Made by a program: the position numbers and the translations under genes. Shown here piece by piece: positions 52,805 through 62,301 of a DNA stretch of 64,000 nt (its first letter is position 1; each line of letters opens with the position of its first letter). Source of the stretch: Rhizobiales bacterium GAS188 (lineage in GTDB: Bacteria > Pseudomonadota > Alphaproteobacteria > Rhizobiales > Beijerinckiaceae); NCBI GenBank assembly GCA_900104855.1, contig FNSS01000001.1, positions 2,046,001 to 2,110,000 of the forward strand, given 5' to 3'. Under the pieces are notes generated by a model. The model did not search any database. It saw only the letters and a program-made list of their open reading frames with translations, and was not told the origin of the DNA.

Positions 52805-53560
52805 ATGGAGCAGAGGACCAGGGTCTACATCTGTAGCTCGCCCAATAAACGAACCGGCACAACCACGACCGCGCGCCTGCTGACCGACTATTTCATTTTC
52901 AACGGCAGGAATTTCGCCGGCTTCGACACCGATCCGCAGGACGCCGATTACGGGGCGCGTTTCCCGCAGGCCGTGACGATCGTCGACGTTGCGAAGGTCC
53001 AAGGCCAGGTCGCGATGTTCGACAGGTTGCTCGTCCATGACGAGACGCCAAAAATCGTCGATGTCTCGCACCGCTCCTACGACGAGTTTTGGGAGACGAT
53101 CGATCAAATCGGCTTTATGGATGAGGCTCGAGCGGTCTCGATCCAGCCGATCGTGCTGTTCCACGTGGATGCGAGCGGGGCCGCGCTCGCTGCCGCGCAG
53201 GCGCTCGCCGGGCGATGGCCGGATCTGAACATGGTGGTTGTAACGAACAAGGGCGCAGCGCCGTTCGGTCAGGGCGCACTCGAAATTCTCGCCCAATTCC
53301 CGTCGCCGCGACGCTTGGTGATCGGCGCGCTCGACCCTTCGACCAGGGCATATTTCGAGGCGGCCGATTTCTCCTTGCCGAACTTCCTGCGGACGCGGCC
53401 GTCCGACATGTCGATTGTGATCCGCATTGGCCTAACGGCCTGGGTCGCGCCGATTTTCACACAATTTCGGGCGTTTGAAACGGATGTCCCGTTTGGTGTG
53501 GGGGTGTCCCGGGGTCTGTTGGAAGTGGGAGTGGCGGCGTTGCTCGCCTTGAGCCGTTAG
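52805..53560 (+). CDS. ParA-like protein with degenerate Walker A
   Basis: The product is 251 aa. Where Walker A should be it has SSPNKRTGTTTTARLLTDYF (residues 11-30): the GK of the motif is replaced by GT, so nucleotide hydrolysis may be lost. FAGFDTDPQDADYG follows, as in ParA. The last 25 residues (about 53480 on) are Gly/Val-rich and look like they derive from an insertion-sequence end, so the native C-terminus may be lost. Likely heterodimer partner of the upstream ATPase (inferred). Confidence 0.7.
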   Translation: MEQRTRVYICSSPNKRTGTTTTARLLTDYFIFNGRNFAGFDTDPQDADYGARFPQAVTIVDVAKVQGQVAMFDRLLVHDETPKIVDVSHRSYDEFWETIDQIGFMDEARAVSIQPIVLFHVDASGAALAAAQALAGRWPDLNMVVVTNKGAAPFGQGALEILAQFPSPRRLVIGALDPSTRAYFEAADFSLPNFLRTRPSDMSIVIRIGLTAWVAPIFTQFRAFETDVPFGVGVSRGLLEVGVAALLALSR

Positions 53561-54227
53561 GCCCGAGTGCAGAGTCCACGAAAGGAAAGCAACGCCATGA
53601 CGAGGACAGCACAGCAGCTGGGCTGCGGGCGAACGGGCCCATGAACGATGCCCACCCTGCGCCGGATCTGTCCGACTCCATCACGACCACTTCACGCGCA
53701 TGCCGATCAACTCGAATCGATCCAGCGATACAAGCGGACCCCGCCGATCCCGATGGTCCGAGTGGCGGGGTCCCGGCCACGGGCGGCTATGTCATGAGGG
53801 GCAGAGCGGCCGTGGCCAACTCTCACATAGGCACGCTGGCTCAGCCATTCCAGGTCGGAAAAGGCGGACCCCGCCAGATCGGGGGGATCGAGCGGGGTCC
53901 TAACCACGGCGGAGGCTTGAGGGGCAAGCTTCGCCGTGGCTGCTTCAATCCTTTAGGAAGGATCGCGCCCGTTCACCGCTGGGATTCCGAGGTAGCCCCG
54001 CGCAGCTCGCCATTTTGGCGAAAGCATGACAGACCCCACCGGGGCGAATCGTGATCCCGGCGGGGTCCGAGCCACGGGAGTGATGGGGGGCATAACGACC
54101 GCGGCCGACTACAGGCTACCATGATGTCTGCGTCAGCCAAAAGTGAGGCTGTGAACAGCGGTTCAATACCCGGCGGCAGCCACCACAACCGCTCCCAGTT
54201 GAAGCTCTTCCATTGGACGCACCGGCT
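53561..54227. other. Gap with probable insertion-sequence remnants and hairpins
   Basis: AAAGGAAAGCAACGCC before an ATG at 53597 looks like a lost gene start, and the following frame dies quickly. Several GGCGGGGTCC / GGACCCCGCC words (53737, 53765, 53868, 53891, 54057) form inverted pairs. The pattern suggests an internally deleted insertion sequence with leftover ends. No intact gene. Confidence 0.4.
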
Positions 54228-54443
54228 CTATGCGGCTCGGGACATCCTGGTGCCTTCAATACTCCTCAACGTTCGATTGATGGCGCGCAGGCGCAAGACC
54301 TTTTCGCGGCTTGGCCTCAGGGCTATCGACTGCTCGAAAACGTCTCTCCAGACAGTGAGCTCGTGCTCGGGCATCTCCTTATAGGTGTCGAGGTATGGGT
54401 TCTTCACAAACGTTCTCAGAGCCCCGACAACGTCTGGGGTCAT
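54228..54443 (-). CDS. Small hypothetical protein, 71 aa
   Basis: The start at 54443 has GGGAGGTTGCC upstream. Sequence: MTPDVVGALRTFVKNPYLDT, then helical and basic (VLRLRAINRTLRSIEGTR). Soluble; no family recognised. The frame upstream of this start runs into group II intron-like debris and is not included. Confidence 0.5.
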   Translation of the reverse strand: MTPDVVGALRTFVKNPYLDTYKEMPEHELTVWRDVFEQSIALRPSREKVLRLRAINRTLRSIEGTRMSRAA

Positions 54444-54660
54444 GGCAACCTCCCGAGTATCTCCGCACCAACACCGCCAGCATGAGAGGCGGAATGGTGC
54501 ATGGGGTAACCCCCGCCCTTTTCGCAATAACTCGGATGGTGGTCGATTTGTTCCTATATCAGCCCCCATGTTGCCGGGCTCGCGCTCAGCTAGTACCGGC
54601 GCGTCTCTCGCAGCCCGATCCTGCCTCAGCTCCTCCAGCAATTCCGGGAGCTTCACCACT

Positions 54661-54727
54661 TCGATTGTAGAGTTGAGGAAGGGCGCGGTAGCTTGGGCCA
54701 TTCAGCATCGCCCCGTTTCCCTTCCCC
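54661..54727 (-). repeat. Group II intron 3'-end fragment
   Basis: TTGTAGAGTTGAGGAAGGGC and CATCGCCCCGTTTCCCTTCC, with the bases between, match 20577-20632 at all but about two positions. It is a second scar of the intron whose larger remnant lies at 20576-20957. Confidence 0.6.
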
Positions 54728-54787
54728 GCGGGGAGGTTCGCGGTGGTCTGGCCACCATGTTCGGCCCTCTCCTGCGCGTCGGCCTTC

Positions 54788-55021
54788 CTACTGCTTGGTG
54801 CCTGGCTTACCCGAACTCTTCATCTTGGCGGTCACGCATGCAGAGATTTGGGCTTCACTCCTAGCAAACTGCCCACGCGAGGCTTGCCTGCTATTGGGGT
54901 CAACTCCTCTCTCTCTAAGGCACGCGTCACGCGCCTCGTTTGGACTAAGAGCAAAGCCTGACGATGTGTAGATTGTCGCGAAAGCCGATATGGCGACCGC
55001 CAATATGATAGCTTTGCGCAT
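54788..55021 (-). CDS. Small secreted protein
   Basis: The product is 77 aa from the ATG at 55021 (MRKAIILAVA), with AGGAGCGG upstream. The signal peptide is about residues 1-24 (ATIYTSSGFA). The short mature part has two cysteines (DACLRERG and ISACVTAKM) and no recognised domain. Probably a periplasmic protein of the widespread small two-Cys kind. Confidence 0.68.
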   Translation of the reverse strand: MRKAIILAVAISAFATIYTSSGFALSPNEARDACLRERGVDPNSRQASRGQFARSEAQISACVTAKMKSSGKPGTKQ

Positions 55022-55162
55022 TTGGTCCGCTCCTTTTCTGGGAGGCAACTCCGGATAGATCACCTTAACGTCTTGCCGTCCAGGGCGCCGCGTCGTCCGG
55101 CTCAGCGCGAGTGAATTAGACTGGTTGCGGGGCGGAGGGTCGCCGAGATGCGGCGCCCTCGC

Positions 55163-56128
55163 TCAATGAATGTTCCACGAATGGGCGTGACGCCTGCGCC
55201 ATTGCGCCGGGGTCACGCCCATGTGCTGCTTGAAGGCGCGCTGGAAGGCCGCTTCGGACCGATATCCGACCGTTCCAGCCACGGCGCCGATGGAGGCTGA
55301 TGGTTTGCGCAACTCGTTGGCCGCGACCGTCATGCGGATGTCGGTCAGGAGTTGGCTGGCCGATCGGCCGAGCCGCTCCTGGAAATGGCGCGCCAGGGTC
55401 GCGCGCGACATGTGGCAGAGACGGGCGAGTTCAGGCAGCGACCAAGCGCGGCCCGGCTCCTGGAACAGGGCATTCAAGGCAGGCGCCAGGCGCGGATGGC
55501 TGGCCAATGCCAAGAGCCCGGTCGGCGCCGTCTCGGCTTGGCCGGCAAGCCGCAGGATGAGAGCGAACATGGCGGCAGAGAGCGCGTTGAGCATGGCGCG
55601 GCCGCCCAGGTTCTCGGCTGCCGACTCGATCCGCATGAGCGAGACCAAGCCGGAGAGCTGCGTGCCGGTTCCGGGCTCGCCCCCGGCCGCGTCATGGTCG
55701 GCCGCGCGCACGACCAGCTGGGACGGCAGATAGCCCCGCAGCAGGCGATCATGCGGCGGCATCAGCATGAAATGGCCGCACAGCATGTCCAGGCGGTCAC
55801 CTGTGCCGGCGTTTTCGCTGACGGTCAGATTGAGCCGCTCGCGAGCTTGCGCCGGCACCGGCCGCGCGCCGCTGCCGTCGTGCAGCACATGCAGCGGGCC
55901 TCGAGGCAGCAGCAGGATATCGCCCGCCATCAGGCGCCTCGGCGAGCCGCCGTCCGGATCCTCCAGCATGGCCGAGCCGCTCAGCACGGCGTGATACGGG
56001 ATCTCGCCCGCGGCGGCCGGTCCCTGGTCGATGCGCCACGGCGCGCCATAGAAGCAGCGCAGGTCGAGCCTGCCGCGCACCGGAACGATCTCGAGCAAGT
56101 GGCTCAGCCAATCCGTCGGCTTGGACAT
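55163..56128 (-). CDS. AraC-family regulator with cupin_6 domain
   Basis: The product is 321 aa. The cupin-like N-domain (about 10-190) has IPYHAVLSGSAMLEDPDGG and GDILLLPRGPLHVLHDG. The AraC HTH pair (about 220-315) has LARLCHMSRATLARHFQER and GAVAGTVGYRSEAAFQRAF. It is divergent from the AhpD-like gene, with an inverted repeat in between, and probably controls it. Confidence 0.92.
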   Translation of the reverse strand: MSKPTDWLSHLLEIVPVRGRLDLRCFYGAPWRIDQGPAAAGEIPYHAVLSGSAMLEDPDGGSPRRLMAGDILLLPRGPLHVLHDGSGARPVPAQARERLNLTVSENAGTGDRLDMLCGHFMLMPPHDRLLRGYLPSQLVVRAADHDAAGGEPGTGTQLSGLVSLMRIESAAENLGGRAMLNALSAAMFALILRLAGQAETAPTGLLALASHPRLAPALNALFQEPGRAWSLPELARLCHMSRATLARHFQERLGRSASQLLTDIRMTVAANELRKPSASIGAVAGTVGYRSEAAFQRAFKQHMGVTPAQWRRRHAHSWNIH

Positions 56129-56165
56129 GCGGCACCTACAGAATGAGACGATTGGGCATATTATA

Positions 56166-56190
56166 GAGATTTTATAGCATTAAAAATCTC
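56166..56190. promoter_or_regulatory. Inverted repeat in the divergent promoter region
   Basis: GAGATTTT (56166-56173) and AAAAATCTC (56182-56190) face each other in an AT-rich stretch between the AraC gene (start 56128) and the AhpD-like gene (start 56269). A likely operator or promoter core. Confidence 0.45.
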
Positions 56191-56268
56191 ATGCCCCCGC
56201 CATAAATGGACACTCGTTCGGTGCTCGAACCTCTCGGCGCCGAAGCTCTGAAACGAAGGAGTGTCATC

Positions 56269-56805
56269 ATGTCCCGTATCGTTACCCCCGCTCTCGAGAC
56301 CGCGACCGGCGCCACCGCCGAAATCTACGCGGAGATCAAGAAGGCGGTCGGCAGCGTGCCCAACACCTTCGCCGCCATCGGTGCCCATGGCCCAGCAGCG
56401 CTCAAGGCCGTGCTTCAAGCGGAAGGCGTGCTCGCGGCCGGTAGTCTCAGCAAGCAGGACCAGGAGACCATCAAGCTGGTCGTGAGCGAGGTTGCCGGCT
56501 GCGACTATTGCGTGGCGGCGCACAGCCTCCTGGGCAAGCTCGCCGGCCTGAAGCCCGACGCGCTCCGGCAAATCCGCACCGGCGAGCCGACCGGCGATGC
56601 CAAGCGAAACGCGCTCGCCCGCTTCGTCCGTACGCTCACCCAGAACAGCGGGACGATCAGCGAGGCCGAGTTCCAGGCGATCCGGGCCGCCGGCTACACC
56701 GACGCGCAGCTGGTCGACATCAGCCTGGCCATCGCGCTCACCGTCTTCACCAATGTCTTCAACCGCATCAACGACACGGACATCGACTTTCCGGCAGTCG
56801 CGTGA
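56269..56805 (+). CDS. Carboxymuconolactone decarboxylase/AhpD-like protein
   Basis: The product is 178 aa, starting at 56269 with GAAGGAGTGTC upstream. All-helical fold with the redox pair C78/C81 and H85 in CDYCVAAH, the AhpD peroxidase signature. It resembles the CMD proteins regulated by a neighbouring cupin AraC regulator, usually for oxidative or electrophile stress. Full length. Confidence 0.93.
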   Translation: MSRIVTPALETATGATAEIYAEIKKAVGSVPNTFAAIGAHGPAALKAVLQAEGVLAAGSLSKQDQETIKLVVSEVAGCDYCVAAHSLLGKLAGLKPDALRQIRTGEPTGDAKRNALARFVRTLTQNSGTISEAEFQAIRAAGYTDAQLVDISLAIALTVFTNVFNRINDTDIDFPAVA

Positions 56806-57000
56806 CCGCCGTTCCGCCGGATGGGCGCGCGTCGTCGGACGCGTCGATCGCGCCTATCTGGCGGCGGCGCACCGCCATGATAATGTGTCCACAACCGCGG
56901 CAGTCACTCCTGATCCTGCTGCGGCCAGGCCCCCGCGGCGGTGACCCAACGCCCCGCGGGGTCCGTGGCCCGAAAACGCGGGGACGGCGATAGGTTCGGC

Positions 57001-57531
57001 TCAGCCTTCGCCCTTCAGGTGCTTGTTGCACATGCTGTAGTAGCCGCCACCCTTCTGAATCCACTTCATCCCGCCATTGGCGTTATTGGCCTTGCCGGCG
57101 TTGTAGGCATCGAGGCAGGTGTGCATGCGCTGCTTGCCGGCGGGCTGTGTCGAATATTTCGGGTCTACAGCGTTGGGGAACGCGGCGGCGCCTGCGGCGG
57201 CCGGAGCGGTAGCAGCAGGCAAAAGCGGCTTCAGCGGGTTGGCTACGGGTGCCGGCGCCGGGGCCGCCGCAGCCGCGGGAGCGGGCTTTGCGGCAGGTGC
57301 TGCGGCGGCCGGAGCAGCAGGCGCGGCGGCGGGCGCGGCCGTGGCCTCGGCTCCGCACTGCGCCTTGCGGAAGTCCTGCCACTTCATGCCGTTGAGCGTG
57401 CCGGCGGTCTGCGCCGCTTTGTATTTCGCGCTGCATTCTTTCATCGACAGCGCGTGCGCCGGGGTGAAGGACAGAAGGGTGAGCGATAGAGCCCCCGCCG
57501 CGACAGCGGCCGCCAAGAGATGCTTGGACAT
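57001..57531 (-). CDS. Secreted Ala/Pro-linker protein with two Cys-containing ends
   Basis: The product is 176 aa from the ATG at 57531 (MSKHLLA), with CGGGAGAAC upstream. The signal peptide ends AHA-LS. The N-terminal unit (MKECSAKYKAAQTAGTLNGM...QC) and C-terminal unit (MHTCLDAYNAGKANNANGGM...MC) are alike in length and pattern; between them lies a 70-residue Ala/Pro linker. It looks like two copies of a short PsiF-like/two-Cys unit on a spacer. Periplasmic, function unknown. Confidence 0.75.
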   Translation of the reverse strand: MSKHLLAAAVAAGALSLTLLSFTPAHALSMKECSAKYKAAQTAGTLNGMKWQDFRKAQCGAEATAAPAAAPAAPAAAAPAAKPAPAAAAAPAPAPVANPLKPLLPAATAPAAAGAAAFPNAVDPKYSTQPAGKQRMHTCLDAYNAGKANNANGGMKWIQKGGGYYSMCNKHLKGEG

Positions 57532-57755
57532 GGCGAAGTTCTCCCGATTTCGTTGGCCAATTCCATCCGAGGATGGAAGCATCGCCCCCCACGGGATCCG
57601 AACAACCGCATGGTAGGCGATCCGGGACGCAGGTTAGATCAGGGTAGCGCCCGGCGCTAGCCGGAGCAGTCCGGCGGCCAACTTGACTCTCGGCCCCGGT
57701 GAGAACAAAATAGGAACGGTGGACATCTGGCCAAATATACGCGCTCGCCGATAGG

Positions 57756-58172
57756 ATGGCCGCCCGCTTGGGTCGCGGCTTCAGGGTGACCCCGTTGACG
57801 GCGCGGCTCGTGGTGGTGGCATTGCGCCACTACGCCGATGACCTGGCGGCCGATATTGCGGCAAGTCCCCACCCCTATCAGGTGCGGCTTTGGAGCTTGC
57901 GGGGCGAGCTTGTGAGCGAACTTGCGGTCGTCAACGATCTGGCGACGGCCCACGGTGCCTTCGATGCCGCATCGCTCGCCAATCCGGGCCAGCGCGTCAC
58001 GCTCGGACAGCAGGCACGGATCCTGATGGAGAGCGGTCCGCAGCCGATCATGCCGGCCGAAGAGCGGACGCTCCTGCTTCCGCCGCCGCAGCCGGGCTCG
58101 TCGATCGACGACAAGCTCAAGGATACCCAAACCGTCATGAGATACCACGACAGGCGCCGCCAGGAGCGGTGA
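57756..58172 (+). CDS. Hypothetical protein, 138 aa
   Basis: No family is recognised. The N-terminal two thirds has the look of a folded alpha/beta domain (ARLVVVALRHYADDLAADIA; LRGELVSELAVVNDLATAHG). The C-terminus is Pro-rich and then basic. No clear ribosome site. It may belong with the coding remnant that follows at 58176. Confidence 0.5.
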   Translation: MAARLGRGFRVTPLTARLVVVALRHYADDLAADIAASPHPYQVRLWSLRGELVSELAVVNDLATAHGAFDAASLANPGQRVTLGQQARILMESGPQPIMPAEERTLLLPPPQPGSSIDDKLKDTQTVMRYHDRRRQER

Positions 58173-58175
58173 TGA

Positions 58176-58349
58176 TCGCACGGCCCAGTCGTCCTACGCT
58201 TCGACCGGCGCGGGCCAAAGCTCGAGGCCGAGCGTGTCTGGCGCGAGCAGCAATTCGGAGACGAGGTGCTCGGCTATCAGATCGTCGACGAAGGCGGGTT
58301 CTGCAGGTATTCCTATCTGAAAGACCCCGCACCGCTGTCGAAAGGCTAG
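58176..58349 (+). pseudogene. Remnant of an unidentified gene
   Basis: In one frame the codons read VVLRFDRRGPKLEAERVW, then FGDEVLGYQIVDEGGFCRYSYLK and a stop at 58347. The composition is that of real protein, but a stop just upstream leaves no start. Probably the C-terminal remains of a gene. The gap 58350-58599 holds nothing recognised. Confidence 0.45.
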
Positions 58350-58599
58350 TGATTCAAACTTGGCGCTTTTTATCCGCGGCGTAGGGCCGGCATGGGTGGG
58401 AAGCGGACCTTCCGGAGGCGTGTCCACGCGCCGGAAGCGATTCTGTTCGAGGATCATGTCAACGGGTAGGCTTGCCTTGGACCTGAGGGCAATATCGCCG
58501 GGCACCGCGCCGACATCCTGCACCTAAGGACAATGTCGGCCGGAGCATCGAAAGGCATAACCTGAAAGGCGTCGATCTGTAACAATCAGGGAGCGTGCT

Positions 58600-60041
58600 A
58601 TGGGAGGCGTGATAATGTCGGCGCTGAGGGGCGCCGGTTTGTGTATCGCCCTTAGTATTGGTTGTGTTGGGAGTGCCAAGTCTCAGGCCACCGATCTGGA
58701 GTCGCAGCTCGCCTACCAGCGCGGCATCGAGGCGGTCATCTGGTCTATGCCGGCGATCAGCATCCGCGAGTTCCAGGAGGCTGCATTCAAGGACTATGGC
58801 ATCACCTGGAACGACGTGGTCCTGTTCAGCAAGCCCGCGATACCCAAGCAAGAGCTGCTGACGGCAAACAACCAAGTGCCATACGTGCTGACCATGCTGA
58901 ACCTGCGGCAGGGGCCGGTGGTGGTCGAAATCCCGCCAGAGGGCGCAAAGGCGCACTGTTCGGCAGTTTCGTGGACAACTGGCAGGCACCCATTGTCGAT
59001 GTTGGCCCGTCGGGGGAGGACGAAGGGCGCGGCGCCAAATACCTGTTCCTGCCCCCTGGATACTCGGAACCGATTCCGGACGGCTACCTTCCGGTTCGGA
59101 TGGAGGGCTACGTCGTTGCCGGGGCCCTTCGTCCGGTGCCGGCAAACGGCGGCACGGCTGAGGAGGCCCACGCCTACGCCCAGGAGATGAAGGTCTATCC
59201 GCTGGCGGACGCCGCGGCCCCGAAGCCGACGCGATTTGTCGATGGCTACGCTAAGCCTCTCCATTCGCTTCCGGCCTATGACGCTAGCTGGTTCCACGAG
59301 TTGGCCGCGATGGTCAACGAAGAGCCGGTGCGCGAACGCGACAAGGTGATGATGGGCATGTTGGCATCGATCGGCATCGAGCGCGGCAAACCGTTCAAGC
59401 CCGACGCGAAGATGCAGAAGGCGCTCGACGCAGCGTTGGTCGACGCGCGGCGGATCATGCAGAACTATTTCGAGACTCCCAACCGCGCTCTATCGCCCTG
59501 GTGGCCTGGAAGCCAGTGGGGAGGACCGTCGTTGGGGACGATACGGGTGGCAAACGGCTTCACCTTCGAGACGGACGACGCGCTCTGGATCGATGCGCGT
59601 GCGGGCCTCTTTTACTGGGCGACATTCGCTCCGAAGAAGCTGGGTGGCGGCACCTTCTATCTGATGGACCTGCGCGACTCCGCCGGGCAGCTATTCGACG
59701 GACAAGCAACCTACCGGCTGCGTGTCCCCGCCGTTGTGCCGGCAAAGGATTTTTGGTCGGCCATCGTCTATGACATGGACTCGAAGGCGTTCGTCTGCGC
59801 CGGGCCATGCGATACGGCGGACAACGTGGTTGGGCTGTCGTCCTTCGACAAGCCGGCGATGAAGCAGAACAGCGACGGGTCCGTGGACCTCTATTTTGGC
59901 CCGAAGGCGCCGCCAGGCTTCGAGAAAAACTGGGTCCCGACCGCGGGCAGGAGCTTCTTCCTGATCTTCCGCCTCTATGGGCCGGAGAAGGCTCTCTTCG
60001 ACAAGAGCTGGAAGATGCCGGATGTCGAGAAGGTTCCGTAA
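58600..60041 (+). pseudogene. DUF1254/DUF1214 secreted protein with one frameshift
   Basis: The N-terminal frame has a signal peptide (GLCIALSIGCVGSAKS) and the DUF1254 opening AYQRGIEAVIWSMPAISIRE...; it leaves frame near 58950 after EIPPEGAKA. A one-base deletion there would explain it: the next frame continues ALFGSFVDNWQAPIVDVGPS through the whole DUF1254 and the DUF1214 region (FYWATFAPKKLGGGTFYLMD; GPEKALFDKSWKMPD). Total about 480 aa, normal for the family. It may be a real pseudogene or a sequencing error. Confidence 0.85.
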
Positions 60042-60228
60042 GCGGCTTCCGAGAGGGTCAATTCCCGGCGGCCGTCCCGCAACGCGGCAGGAGGGCCTTT
60101 GGCAGTCGAAACGATGCTATTGGCTTAGTGCGAAAACCCGGATGAAGCGAACTTCCGCAACGGGTGGATTCCAGACCTTCACGCCTGACGCTCAGTAGCG
60201 GCAGGACACCGGGAATTGTCTCCGGCTG

Positions 60229-60276
60229 TAGCCCGCGACATCGGCGGCTAGGATGGCAGCAGACGCCGGGTCGCGC
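60229..60276 (-). pseudogene. N-terminal scrap of a further cyclase gene
   Basis: Directly after the stop of the third cyclase gene, the minus strand reads ASAAILAADVAGYSRR, the start motif of this family, then loses similarity. It is the scar of a second, tandem cyclase gene. The rest of 60042-60228 shows nothing recognised. Confidence 0.6.
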
Positions 60277-62028
60277 TCACTCCGGCAGCCCAGCCTTGCG
60301 CAGGCCATCGAGCCAAATGGCCATGTGCTCGGGCTTGCGATAACCGGCGCGAGCGGCGCGCTCGAGCGTCTGATTCGGTTGCAGCGAGAAAGCCTTTCGG
60401 ATCGCCGTCCTTGCCTCGTCCAATCGGCCGAGATGGGCGAGGCTCGCGGCCAACACGCGGTAAGGGGTGATGAAGTTTGGATTCTCGTTGATTGCTCGCT
60501 CGCACCAGGAAACCGCGTCGCCGAATCTTTCCGCGAAAAGATGAGCGAGAGCAATAATATTGCAGAATAGATAAGTGTCGGGATCGAGCGGGCTCAGTTT
60601 CATCGCTTCTTTAGCATGCCGAATGCCGTCATCGACCAACCCACAAAGCACCGTGGTCATGCCCACCGAGCCCCTAACCTCTGCCGAATTCGGGTTCAAA
60701 ATAGCCGCCCGCTCGGCAACGTTGATCGCGAGATCATAATCCGCGCCAAAATGCGCGAGAACCCGGCTGCTATGCGCGAGCGCGACCGGGTCGTCTCTGT
60801 CCGCCTCAACAGCGGCACGCGCCAATCGAACCGCCTCTTGGACCTCCGGCTCGGACCACGGCACCCAGCCGTAAACGCACTGCCGCCCCTTGCAGAGCGC
60901 GGCGAGCGCCAAGGCAGGGGCGTAAGCGGGATCGATCGATATGGCCGTTTTCAAGAACTCGAACGCCTGGGCTAAGCTTGCCTCGGTGATGACGTGTTGG
61001 TGGGCGAGCCCCCGCAGAAACGCATCATAAGCGTCCAAGCTCTCGGGGCGTTTCCGCTTGCTTCGCTCGGTCTCCGCTTGCCGCAGCTTGGGCTCGATGA
61101 TGCCCACGACGCTCGCGGTGACTCGATCCTGGAGGTCGAAAATGTCGTCCAGCGCGCCGTCGAAGTGGTCGGCCCAGACGTGAGCGCCGGTCGTGGCATC
61201 GACCAACTGTCCCGTGATGCGCACCCGGTTACTCGCCTTGCGCACGCTGCCTTCGAGCACGTAGCGCACGCCCAGCTCGCGCCCGACCTGCTTCACGTCG
61301 ACCGCCTTGCCCTTGTAGGTGAAGCTCGAGTTGCGCGCGATCACAAAGAGCCAGTGCACCCGCGAGAGCGCCGTGATGATGTCCTCGACGATGCCGTCGG
61401 CGAAATACTCCTGCTCCGGATCGCCGCTCATGTTCTCGAAGGGCAGCACGGCGATCGACGGCTTGTCGGGCAACGCGAGCGTGGGCTTCTGCACGATAAC
61501 CGGAGCTGCGATGCGGAAGACGCGGACTGGGCGGGCAATGTTCTTGACCTCCTGCTCGCCCATGTCCTCGAAGGCCAGATCGAGCTTGTCGCGCACCTCG
61601 TCGCGGACCTTGCGGGAGATGCACAGCCCACCAGGCTCCGCAAGGCCCTCGAGGCGCGCCGCGACATTGACGCCATCGCCATAAATGTCGTCGCCGTCGA
61701 TGATGATGTCGCCGAGATTGATGCCGACACGGAACTCGATGCGGCGGTCGGACGGCACTTCCGCATTGCGCTCCGCCATAGCGCGTTGCACGTCGACGGC
61801 GCAGCGTACCGCATCCACGACACTCGGGAATTCCACCAGTATGCCGTCGCCCGTGGTCTTGACGATGCGCCCTCGGTGCTCGGCAATCTTCAGGTCGACG
61901 AGCTCGCGGCGATGAGCCTTCGGCCGAGCGAGCGTGCCCTCTTCATCGGTGCCCATCAGCCGGCTATATCCGGCGACGTCTGCCGCCAAAATGGCCGTCA
62001 GCCTCCGCTCGGCGCGCTCGTTGGGCAC
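60277..62028 (-). CDS. Class III adenylate/guanylate cyclase with TPR tail
   Basis: The product is 583 aa. Cyclase homology domain about 5-165 (AADVAGYSRLMG, KTTGDGILVEF, DGDDIYGDGVNVAARLEG), TolB/FlgO-like domain about 190-320 (SIAVLPFENMSGDPEQEYFA; VGRELGVRYVLEGSVRKA), then TPR repeats to the end (PNFITPYRVLAASLAHLGR). Closely related to the disrupted copy at 25770-27622 through the first 400 residues. It is full length and cytosolic. The signal is unknown; the TPR part is the likely partner-binding region. Confidence 0.93.
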   Translation of the reverse strand: MPNERAERRLTAILAADVAGYSRLMGTDEEGTLARPKAHRRELVDLKIAEHRGRIVKTTGDGILVEFPSVVDAVRCAVDVQRAMAERNAEVPSDRRIEFRVGINLGDIIIDGDDIYGDGVNVAARLEGLAEPGGLCISRKVRDEVRDKLDLAFEDMGEQEVKNIARPVRVFRIAAPVIVQKPTLALPDKPSIAVLPFENMSGDPEQEYFADGIVEDIITALSRVHWLFVIARNSSFTYKGKAVDVKQVGRELGVRYVLEGSVRKASNRVRITGQLVDATTGAHVWADHFDGALDDIFDLQDRVTASVVGIIEPKLRQAETERSKRKRPESLDAYDAFLRGLAHQHVITEASLAQAFEFLKTAISIDPAYAPALALAALCKGRQCVYGWVPWSEPEVQEAVRLARAAVEADRDDPVALAHSSRVLAHFGADYDLAINVAERAAILNPNSAEVRGSVGMTTVLCGLVDDGIRHAKEAMKLSPLDPDTYLFCNIIALAHLFAERFGDAVSWCERAINENPNFITPYRVLAASLAHLGRLDEARTAIRKAFSLQPNQTLERAARAGYRKPEHMAIWLDGLRKAGLPE

Positions 62029-62188
62029 GGCGCCCCCTTAAGCAAGATCGGGTTTCGGCATAATAGGCCCGATTTCGGCTTTAGGGGAAGCACGGTAAGT
62101 CGCGCGGGCTCAGCCGCCACCGGGGCCTTGTCCCGCCCTCACCTGTCGCGGACGCTGTTTGAAATGCGCCATATACAGCGCTCGGCGC

Positions 62189-62268
62189 CGAATGACCGGA
62201 ATGGGTCGACTCCGGCCGTACAACAGCGGGCGATCGAATGTCGCCACAGGGTGGAAACCGGTCATTCG
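62189..62268. repeat. 80-bp intergenic element with 11-bp inverted ends
   Basis: CGAATGACCGG (62189-62199) and CCGGTCATTCG (62258-62268) are perfect inverted repeats. Bases 62203-62247 recur at 63661-63705 with one change, and 62234-62269 recur at 29901-29936 without change. It stands between the cyclase and the binding-protein genes and may act as a terminator or a dispersed repeat. Confidence 0.65.
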
Positions 62269-62301
62269 CTAAGCAACCTGAATGCGCCTACTCGCGCCAC
62301 C

